Assembly (NCBI GenBank): GCA_025602915.1
Contig: JAHLJZ010000011.1
Coordinates: forward strand, 248,001 to 312,000
Length of the DNA stretch: 64,000 nt
Source of the DNA: Paraphysoderma sedebokerense
Lineage: Eukaryota > Blastocladiomycota > Physodermatomycetes > Physodermatales > Physodermataceae
Direction of reading: 5' to 3'
Position numbers and translations under genes: made by a program
In this document: positions 35,926 to 45,362 of the stretch, piece after piece
Layout of the letters: each line of letters opens with the position of its first letter
Position numbering within the stretch: position 1 is the first letter of the stretch
The notes under the pieces: model-generated
Databases searched by the model: none
Told to the model about the DNA's origin: nothing
What the model saw: only the letters and a program-made list of their open reading frames with translations

Positions 35926-36915
35926 ATGCTGCAGGTCGACGAAGAGCAATTCGATTGGAATTCGCTGGCCTCGCCAGTCGATGGTATGTACTCTATATCT
36001 CATATTTCCCAACACTAGAGAAACTCAGTCACTGACAATCAGTTGCCTACGTTGTGCAGACTTATCTGATAAGCGGGAAGTCGGGGACGAAGGTTTCTGG
36101 ACAGTATCGACATGTAAGCAAGATCACGGGATTGAGATGTTAAGAGACGATAATCTAAACACATATTGGGAAAGTGACTATCACTTTCCACCCCATTCGG
36201 TAACTTTCAATCCTCTTCATCACTATTTTATTATTTTGGAATCAAAACTGACCTCATCTTATTGGTGAACACTTAGATAACGATCGAGTTTCCCAGGAGA
36301 ATGACTTTCAAGGTCGGTAAGGAAAATGAAATTTGGAGATGGCCAAATAGTCTAGTATATCTCAATCGGGTTCCACTGAATACTAACTATCACTTGATTT
36401 CGTTCTCGTGCACAGCAACTATCATTCTACGTACAATACCCTCCAGACGACACTTATACTCCATATAAAGTATCTTTTCGTTTCGGAAACAGTATTCACG
36501 ATTTGACAGTGAGTTAATCCGTCGAAATAAACTTTCTCTCTGTTTGGTTCTTCTGACCTCTCGTGTTCATACCAGGAATTCCGTTTAGGCGAGTACAACG
36601 AACCAAAGGGATGGCAACATGTCCCACTCTATCACACTCCCAACCAATATCTAAAAGCGAGAGTACTTCAAATGCTCATACTTGAAAATTATCAAAATGG
36701 AAAAAATTCTCATATAAGACAGATTAAAATATTTTCCCCGCGAGAGTAAGTTACTCGATCTTGTTTTGTTTCCTTGTCCCTACTTTGTCCGTTGAACTTT
36801 TTGAACCCCTGAATATTGAAGAAATACCATTTTGTTGATTAGTTCATCCGTCATGCAACAGACGACCCGAACAGTATCATCTTTAGCTTTCTTTGACCAT
36901 CCGGAATTGAGGTAA
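35926..36915 (+). CDS. APC10: anaphase-promoting complex subunit 10 (DOC1)
   Basis: DOC-domain subunit that forms the D-box co-receptor of the APC/C and aids processive ubiquitination; 189 residues. Exons: 35926-35983, 36060-36199, 36277-36312 (36 nt), 36416-36508, 36576-36745 and 36843-36915. Recognised blocks are GFWTVSTCKQDHGIEMLRDD, NTYWESD, YTPYKVSFRFGNSIHDL, GWQHVPL and NSHIRQIKIFSPR, matching the beta-jellyroll of APC10. Length is close to human (185). The C-terminus ends in Leu-Arg, similar to the Ile-Arg tail that docks on TPR subunits. Alternative splice choices for the 36-nt exon are possible. Confidence 0.93.
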
Positions 36916-37112
36916 TACGGATCCTAAGACATCTTTTCCATTGGCTGTCACTCTTTGAATGGAAACAGAATAGTTAGAATTCTCCCTAATATTCTCATTG
37001 TATAAAGATGTAATAATAAGTTACCTTGTGTATATCCGACCGAACTTGGGTCGCCATCCTTTTCATCTCGCGTCCAACAGAACTCATCCGGTCATAACTT
37101 AACTTTGTCAAA

Positions 37113-39185
37113 ATGAACACATTGTGCAAGAGTTCTTCTAGGTGTCTATACGCTGCCAATTCATTAAATTGGTTCCGACGTACAAAGAACATATCCTCCC
37201 TTCAAACGGCCTCAAACATCAAGTCGTATTCGAAGCGTCAATTCTCGTCGCAGACGGGGCCTCGACCACCCCGAATACCCAAACAACCAATTATTTGGGC
37301 ATCATTTTGCATTTTGAGTGTCGCAGCAGGAATAGGCAGCGAATTATGGTGGTTTATGAAGGACGACGTCGGAAAGAATAAAGTGTTGACTGAGGGGATT
37401 GATCCTGTTGCTCTGCACGCCATCACCAAGAAGGCCGACGAATCGGGATATAAGGTTTGTAGTTTCTTGTTCGGAGTCTGGATTTTTACGGCTATATATT
37501 GATAGACTACATGCTCAATTATTATCAAATCTGTTTTCAACATTTGTACTTGATTATGTGTTATCAAAGTTTCCGAAACTACCGAATGATATAGTGCACG
37601 AGAGACTATCAAAACTTCGATCATTGAAGTCTCCGAATGAGTTGTTCGATTTCTTTGCGTCTATTACAAAATCCGTCCATTCGCCTACTCAATCAGGAGC
37701 TTCACAAGAAAAATTCATGACACCTTATGATCTTCTCCGCGCCCTGACGTTGGATTTTTCAGCGAAACCCGACAGCCCCACTGTCAACTTGTCAGGTCAA
37801 AAAGAGAAATTTGTAAACGAAATCAACGAATTGTTAGAGTTGGTCGATATAAATTATGATGGGTTGATTAGCAGAGAAGAGTTTTTGTTTATGTTGCAGC
37901 TGCTGGAGAGTAAGTTGCTTCATTCATGTTCATCTTGATCTTACAAGAAGACGATATTTAAATCACTATTGCGTGATTTCAAATAGCCCCGTTGCCGAAA
38001 TTCAAAATTGCATTTCGTATGTTTGATTTGGATGGTAATGGTATGCTCGATATAGACGAATTTAAAAAAGGTACCTATTAGTTTACATTCCAATCGAGCC
38101 GGTGCGTTCTTATGAGTTACTCATTTTCGTACAGTTTTGAATTCACAGGGAGTTTTGCACCAACTACATCATCCAAGTCAGCCGGCTACATCGACAATAT
38201 CGAAAAGTGTGCGCGTTCCTGATGTATGGAAACGAAAAGGTCTTTTATCTTCTTGGTTTGGACGAGACGGTTCCAAGAAGTTAAGTTTTGAAGAATTCGC
38301 TCAATTCTTGAGCGAACTACAACATACAGTTTTGAGAATTCAGGTAATATATAAAGATGTTGTTTCTTTGTTTCCCTGTAGTATAATCGAGAACCGTTAA
38401 CAGTACGACTGAACTTGAACTTTACATAACATCTGCCTAGTTTGATACCTACGATCGAACAAAAGAAGGTGAAATGTCACCGCACGATTTTGCATTCATC
38501 ATATTTAGCGTAAGTCTATCCAACAAATTTTTCTCCCCCTCCATTCCAAACTTCTCAACCCTTAATCCATCCTTCACCTCCCTCCCCTCCCTTCCGTCCC
38601 TTCCACTCCACTTCACCACCGACCAACAGCACGGATACTTTACCCCCCTTCACGAAGAATTCACATCACGATACCTTACCCTTCCTTCCTACGAATCCGG
38701 CATCCGATACACTGATTTTGTCGAGTTTGATAAATTTTCTAAAAATCTCGAAGAATTAGCGGTAGCAATACGATTGTTTACCTCGACCGGCAAAAAAATG
38801 AATTTCCCAAATTTTTATAAAATCTGTAACAGAATTCACTCGTCACAAGAACCGTTAAATCAAACCGTTATAGACGTTATTTTCAGGGTATTCGATAAAA
38901 ATGGTAAAAACTTCCCTAATTTTCTCTTCTTTTTCTATCTTACACTTAAAACAATTACTCACAAATACTTATTACTTTGATTTCAATTTTTCTTCGTATT
39001 CAAAAGGAGACGGATACCTGGATTACAAAGATTTAGTACAAGCCATCACCGCCAAAGCATCTAAAGGTCGTTCTTCATCCATGTATGTACTCGACGAACA
39101 TTTCCGGGGTGCAGAAACTGAGTCTTCAAAATTGAGTACCTTTTTTAAATGTATAAAAGGGGATGATGTCGATGATACTGAGTAA
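37113..39185 (+). CDS. MICU1: mitochondrial calcium uptake protein 1 (MICU1-like)
   Basis: EF-hand gatekeeper of the mitochondrial calcium uniporter in the intermembrane space; about 498 residues. Exons: 37113-37454, 37570-37909, 37987-38070, 38135-38343, 38441-38509, 38630-38903 and 39007-39185. The N-terminus is basic and Ser-rich with a presequence look, followed by one hydrophobic helix (about 63-85), as in MICU1. KFMTPYDLLRALTLDF matches the MICU N-lobe. EF-hand loops are DINYDGLISREE (about 207), DLDGNGMLDIDE (about 241) and DKNGDGYLDYKD (about 437). The C-terminal half has EFDKFSKNLEELAVAIRLF. Three loops have acidic residues at the coordinating positions; MICU1 of animals uses two. 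The second acceptor (37569) was chosen on frame and leaves a 115-nt intron. Confidence 0.88.
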
Positions 39186-39391
39186 CGAGAGTTGAAAAAG
39201 AATGATGCAGAGAAAACGGATAACCAGATGGTGGAATGGTTCATGGGTTTGGGGGAATAAGTCAACTGAGTGTGGGTTTTATATGTACAAAGATATCAAT
39301 TAAAATAAACTATCTACAGTAAGAATCTAAATTTATAATCCGATTCCAATTGCTAAACTTAGCAAAATGATCACTCCCTCTACCGTTTCCC

Positions 39392-42313
39392 TCACCCCGC
39401 ATAAAACGAACAACCCCCCGACAACATCTCAAACAACACATCTTTTTCCTTCCCACCTCCTTTTTTCCCTCCTTTTATTCCTTTTCCTCCGTCTATTCGA
39501 CTTTCATCTTTGACCATCCTACTTTTTAAATACCCTCCACTTTTCATTTTCCCGCCCCCACGACCACGACCGTGACTACCCTTCTGTTTCTTTGTCGTCT
39601 GCGAAACTTCTTTATCGTTCAATCCAAACGTATCCGAATTTGTAACAGTATCATTTAAATCAGGGTACCACACAACTACATCGATACAATGATCCAAATT
39701 TTTTGTAATAAACTGATACAGTAATACAAGTTCCGTGTATTTTGACTTTATTACCCCTGAAATATTGGACTGTGATGAAACTGATTGTGGTGAATTTGAT
39801 GACTGTAGTTGAGACGATACCAAAATTTTAGAGATAGATGTCCCGCCTTTCAAGAGATGAAGGTAAACGTAGAATGAGAATCCGTTGAAATAGTTGTACG
39901 AGGTGACGGTGAAGGTGGTGTGTAATGATTGAATTTGGGAATAAATGTCTTGTGTGCTTTGGTTTTGGTTTTGGAGGTTGGGTTGAGTTGGGGAGTGTGA
40001 AGATGGATTGTTGTGGTGGATGAAAGAAGACGTAGTAGACGAAGGAGAATAAGGAGGAGGAGAATAAGGAGGAGGAGAAGGAGGAGGTGGTGGGTAAACG
40101 ACGGATAACACCTGCGCCCACATTTCCAACGACTTCAAAATATTTTGGAACTGCGCGACATGATGGATCGATCGTTTAGTCATAGTCGGTGAAACAGAAT
40201 GCAACGGGTGGGGATCGTTATTAGGGGTGGACTGTACCGGAGAGAGATACGATAATATGAATGCTAATATTTCGGTGTTTGTGAGGTTTTGGGATTGTTT
40301 GGATGTCTGGATGATAAAGTATCGAAGGGCGGCGATGAGAGGGAGATGTACGATACGATGAGATGGGGTGGTGGGTTGGGGTAAAGGTGAATTGGAGGGT
40401 GCATGGAGGTATGATTGTAACATTACGACCGGGGTGTCAGTGATTGAAAGGTAGGATTGGATAAATGGAATATTGAGTATAGATGTCGATGAAGTAAGAG
40501 TATCGCTGGGCGGAGAATTAGAAGAAAATGAATCCAAAAATTTTCGTATAGTCACTGTTGAAAGTAACGACACAACTCGAGGTCCGAGGTTAAATCGATT
40601 CCTCATATGTTCTTCTACAATTGTTTCCTCCTCTTCACCAATATCTAAATCCATACGGTCCACCTCACCCGAGACGACACTCCGTTCATCGGACGGTAAC
40701 CTCAAATACTCCAAAACAGAATAAACATAAACCCTTATAGAATCACTCATCACCCAAGAGCTTTCTAAATCTGTGTCTTCTAAAAACGGGGTACACCAAA
40801 ACTGACGATAAAACAATACATCCAATAATTTCGAAGAAAATTTGTTTTCACGGACGGCATTTTGGAGGGTAAGATTTAACTCGGAGGTAATCTGACAGAC
40901 GTTAGAGACGAGAGAATACTGAGAAATACTTTGTAACAGTAACGACTTGATTGTTTGTTTTCGATTTAAATGATGATCAAGGGTGGTTCCATCCGAGGAC
41001 CCCGAATTCTTGAGTTTCGATTTTTTAGATTTAGTTTTTGATTTCCGATTCTTGGTTTTAGAGTCTGTAAATACAGAATCTACCACTCTATCCACAGTTT
41101 CTTCAATCTCAAGCGCCTTAAACTGCTGCATAAATTCCGACAAAGTTCTAATTTTACTCGAAAACGATAACGAAGTGACAGACACATGGTAACGTCTGTA
41201 AATAGAATGACTCATGATATCTTCAGACATATAATCGTTTCCGAGTAGTGACGCTAGAAGAGGCATAAACTGAGATGACACGTTTAAATGCGAAGAGAGC
41301 GCCGAAGGAAAGTATATCATGGCAGTGACTCGCGGGGTGTAGGGCTGTGATTGTTGTGAGTGAGTGGGAAGGGTTGGAGTTTTGGTGAGCGGGTCGAGTT
41401 GAATGAGATCGAAATTTTCGATTTGTATAGAGTCAAGGGGAATATAACCACTCTCGACATTGAAAATAAGGTAATCCGTGTCTTTGGAAATCATAATCGC
41501 ATTAATATCTCTAGCTAGCCGTCCGACTTCTGAATCTGCTTCCCCTGTACAAACTTGATTCACGAAATACATAAAATTCACAATTAATAAACAGTCGACA
41601 TTGAATGAACAAAACCAAATCAAAAAAAGAAAATACTAACTTTGTACGGGTACACCCAAAGATTTCAATACGTCGATTGTACATTGAAAAGTAAGCGGTG
41701 GAAGAATCGACAACGAAGAATAAGATGACTTGATATTTTTTGATTTGAATGATCCCTCGGAAAATATCCTAGATTGGTGGACATTACTCGTCAACGATCG
41801 AACCGTGGACGTGCTTCGAGATATTTTATTGTTGTCCCGTTGATACCGAACTTGGGATTTCGCGGGCGGCAATGAGCCTAGGGTTACCAATTAAAATCAG
41901 AAATCCAAAAATCCAAAATCCATAATCATCAATACAACAAAATCGACAAATTTTCATTGATGAATTTAGATTTAAATGTACATTACCATCAAACAAAACA
42001 CCTTTAATTTCTAGTCCCGATGCTTGTAAGATTCGAATATACTTTTCTAGTACCCCCGCATAACAATTATATTCGCCTGAAAATCCCAAAATTTTATCTT
42101 TAAAATCAATAAACCCATTCAAACCCAAAACTAAATTTAATCATTATTGCACCGACCTCCAAAAACCCATTCCAAATTCGACAGATAAATATGATGCATC
42201 AACGCATTTCCATCGATCACGGCGCCGTGTTTCTCGTGAGATGGAGAGAATATAATAGATTTGCCCAAAGAAGGGTGGGAATTGACATAGGATAGTAGCC
42301 CCGAAACACCCAT
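39392..42313 (-). CDS. asteroid-type XPG/PIN nuclease domain protein
   Basis: Predicted protein of about 878 residues in four exons: 42313-42157, 42076-41987, 41877-41641 and 41544-39392. It starts MGVSGLLSYVNSHPSL and has AVIDGNALMHHIYL, KGVLFDG, EADSEVGRLARDINAI and ISKDTDYLIF. These match the split XPG-N/XPG-I (PIN-like) nuclease domain of asteroid proteins (ASTE1). The acidic positions used for metal in FEN-family nucleases (ID, FD, EAD, DTD) are kept, so activity is plausible. A Lys/Ser-rich insert lies near residue 320, a Pro/Ser-rich run near 680, and the C-terminus has Gly/Lys-rich RNA-binding-like stretches. In vertebrates ASTE1 acts with shieldin in end protection; whether that holds here is not known. 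Confidence 0.82.
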
Positions 42314-42400
42314 ATCTGGTACATCCTCCAATGCAGGTTGTCAACTAGTTTACCAGTGATTCGGGGAATGGTTTACTTGATCACGCGGATGTAGGCAAGG

Positions 42401-42406
42401 CACGTG
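42401..42406. promoter_or_regulatory. CACGTG box upstream of the asteroid gene
   Basis: E-box core (context GGCACGTGTG) 88 bp upstream of the ATG at 42313. The remaining 42314-42839 spacer to the transporter 3' end has no supported gene. Confidence 0.35.
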
Positions 42407-42839
42407 TGCGTTGATAATGGAGGAATTTGAGTAAGATTGGCATCGTTGACAGAGGAAATGAAAGTTCTATTCTCTCTAATTTGCATTGCCAATACTCTGC
42501 TAGTGATGAATTCAGCCCTTCAATGACGGTTTTTTTTATATCCAACTCTTGAAAATTGTTGCTGTACTTTATTGTTACGTGTCCGCTAAACTATGTAATA
42601 TGCACTTGGTACAGGGTATAAATATTCTTTTTCAAAGGAATCTTTTGGATTCCACGATAAACAATAAAAACAATAAGTATTGAATATGGCACATAGCTCA
42701 TTTACGTTCGATCAGAACGCAACGAGCCAAGTATAAAAAAGAATAGAAACAATGCTCCTCCCGGTCTTGGATGACGGTTTCCTCTTTCCGACCATTGACA
42801 AATTTCAACTCAAGAATCATACAAAATCGCCATAGCCTA

Positions 42840-44180
42840 TTACCTCGGCAACTCGATCGATCCTTTTTTCCCTACCAATCTCAGATACTCTTTTCTGACG
42901 TCCATATTCATGGTCTTGTATTTCACCAAAGCCACCAAAGCGATCGAGTAACCAAATATTTGGGTGGCGCTAGTTCTGGAATGGAATACGATCATGGAAA
43001 AGCAGATCAACAAAATGTCTTTTAGGACTCCGGACAAGGTCAACACCAAACTACTAGTGCAACCAATCAGGAAGACGACAGCGACGTTTAACCCGAATGC
43101 AATGCTCGCGTTGGAAAGCAGGACAAAGAGACCGAGATCTGCTATATCAGCGGAGGAGATTGTGGGATATTCGTAGAGGAGAAAAGCGATAGAGTTGAAG
43201 AAGGCACAAACGGGGGCAAAGTAGTAGAGTGATGATAAGGGGTCCATTTTCTCGGTCATTAGTTTTTGAACAAGAACTAGACGAGCGGACTCGAAGAGGA
43301 GGCCGGTAACTTGATATATGAACCCTAATGTGAAAATTTATAAATGTGAGGGGATAGAAAAAGAAACTTCTTTAAAAGGTCAAGCTCTCCCTTACCAGTC
43401 AATCGAAATTCAAGCTCTCCGTATGAAGCGATAGCTACGCCGACAACGACTATTAGGACATTTAGGAAGAGTCGGAGATTTGGTTCCTTCAAGCCAGACA
43501 TGAACGATAGAACCAAGACAACGATTGGTGTTGCGGCTTTTAACATTTGAATGAATGCAACTGTTAAACGTTATTTTGTTTATGAGGCAAGCAGAGATTA
43601 GCTATCAGGTCAGGAATGAAATCGGGGTTCTAAAGTGTGTTTTGAAGGCGTACCGGATAGATGCAAATAAGCTTTATTGTTGAAAATCAAGGATCCCGAA
43701 AAGAAGATGCCAATTGGGACGACTGTTCTGGTATATTTGTCCCAGGTCATTGTTGACTTTTTGGCGGCAGGGAGCATATTGGTATGACGTTTCATGATCT
43801 GAGTTAATATGGTTGCAAAGACGAGATGCCATGTCGTGAGAAAGATAGGATAGTGAAAGCTGTAATATAATGGGAGGAGGTAAGAGGAGAATGGCAATTA
43901 GAGTGTGGAGATAATAGGAAGTGTTGTCAAGTGGTGAGTAGGGTTGATTTGGAGAGCACGGAGGGGCGGTTCTTTGTCGTGTTTACGACGTGAATGAAAG
44001 TGCAAGAGGACGTACTTTTTAGAGGAGAGGATCCTGGGGATTAGAGGGTGGGTTAGAGAGAGAGCTGTGTGAGGAAAGAGAATGAGGGTGTTACCATTTG
44101 TTGTAGAGGATGACGGAGGAGGAGAAAGCGATCCAGACTGCGATGTAGATGGCGGGGTGTATCTTTTTGGGAGCCGCCAT
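42840..44180 (-). CDS. TPT/SLC35-family transporter
   Basis: A triose-phosphate-transporter-family membrane protein of about 319 residues with eight to ten hydrophobic segments, probably in the Golgi or ER. Exons: 44180-44095, 44033-44016 (18 nt), 43859-43654, 43560-43396 and 43324-42840. Splicing gives YNKWILSSKNFHYPIFLTTW, the standard N-terminal motif, then FIQMLKAATPIVVLVLSF, ESARLVLVQKL and the C-terminal KDILLICFSMIVFHSR. This is the fungal TPT group whose substrate is mostly unknown. The 18-nt exon is needed to rebuild the motif. A short tandem repeat starts about 50 bp upstream of the ATG. Confidence 0.9.
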
Positions 44181-44225
44181 GACAGCAGAGTGTAGCTAGC
44201 GTGTGGTTAGAGAGTGTAGCTAGAG

Positions 44226-44272
44226 TGGAGTGTAGAGTGGAGTGGAGTGTAGAGTGGAGTGGAGTGTGGAGC
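44226..44272 (+). repeat. 17-bp tandem repeat next to a start codon
   Basis: The unit GTGTAGAGTGGAGTGGA occurs twice in tandem with further partial copies before and after. It lies about 50-90 bp upstream of the TPT transporter ATG, so it is likely in its 5' UTR or core promoter. Confidence 0.7.
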
Positions 44273-44385
44273 GAGTACTGCAGAGAGGACTGTGTATCTA
44301 CTCTGTCACTCTGCTGGTGAGCACAGTGTATGCGTCTATGCGAGGGAACAAGTGGTCAATGGACGCTGTTGAAAGTGCACTGCCG

Positions 44386-44468
44386 GTGAACTGGCTAGTA
44401 ACCTGTGAACCGGTGAACGGATACCCAGTGAACTGCTCATGCTGTTCACCCGTTCACACCCCGTTCAC
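44386..44468. repeat. inverted cluster of GTGAAC / GTTCAC hexamers
   Basis: Four GTGAAC (44386, 44405, 44413, 44428) are followed by three GTTCAC (44444, 44452, 44463), the reverse complement. The array can fold into a hairpin or act as clustered binding sites between the divergent TPT and TMCO3-like genes. Confidence 0.6.
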
Positions 44469-45362
44469 TCCCACTGCGTCTCAAGTCACTTCACTCTTGT
44501 TCCTCGCTCCATCATTCCAATTTCCATGTATCAGTATGACTTACGAGTATGACTGGATGACGCCCACTCAGTCCACTGTGTTCACTCTGCTATGTAATAA
44601 ACAACAGTTACTTATATCTTCGCCTCTAACACCCACAAGTGAAAACCTCCCCTCGTTTGCACATGCAACATCCATCATCATGCAAAACTTTTCAGGCGCT
44701 TCATTCTTAGCGCGCTAGTGAGTTGTTAGTGATCATCCATCCACAATTGTATTTGTGACTGCGAGTCAAAGCTGTCTGTCGATATTATATTGGATTATTA
44801 TTATCATAACAATACTCGATACCCATTCAAGGTCATCCATCCACTATGAGAACTATGCTTTTGTTAATCAACATATATTGGAATTAACAACCCACATTCC
44901 CCGCCAATAATGTAATCACTATCAGACTTCCTAGTTCTTGTCCTCTCGAGTCTCCAAGCCGCTTTGCTCGACCGTTCTGCCAAGACTCTTCATTTGACTA
45001 TTAGGCTATTTACGTGTTACTTAATAAAGTTAACTCTTGAGATCGGTGAAATCCGGGAAAATGTATGATTCATTCTCATGACATAGCATTTCAAAATCAG
45101 GATATATCTGATAAATATTGAGTTAGACAGCTCTTATATGTTTGTCGTATATAACGATAGTGCAATGATAACTGTTAGGGCGAAACCAAAGATCTGGCTC
45201 GGGTCGCAGGACTCGCAGCTCATCCGGCCGTAAATTGCCTGAACGCTCGCAACTTTTAATTTGTCTTGCACTTCCAAATTTACAATACATAATCTATAAG
45301 CATAATGAGCCTTCCTATTTTGTCAACTCCTCTGTCATGAAGTCCTTTTGTCTGTCCTTAAA
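44469..45362. other. intergenic, upstream of the TMCO3-like gene
   Basis: AT-rich and without a supported exon. A long + frame (44242-44718) crosses the two repeats and has no ATG start or family likeness. No TATA box is clear near 45363. Confidence 0.4.

Noticed and set aside
37455-37569. Upstream frame RLHAQLLSNLFSTF before MICU1 exon 2
   Set aside because: It is out of phase with exon 1 at every plausible acceptor except the one at 37569, which removes it.
44242-44718. 158-codon + frame over the repeat arrays
   Set aside because: No ATG start; its length comes from the repetitive composition of the region.
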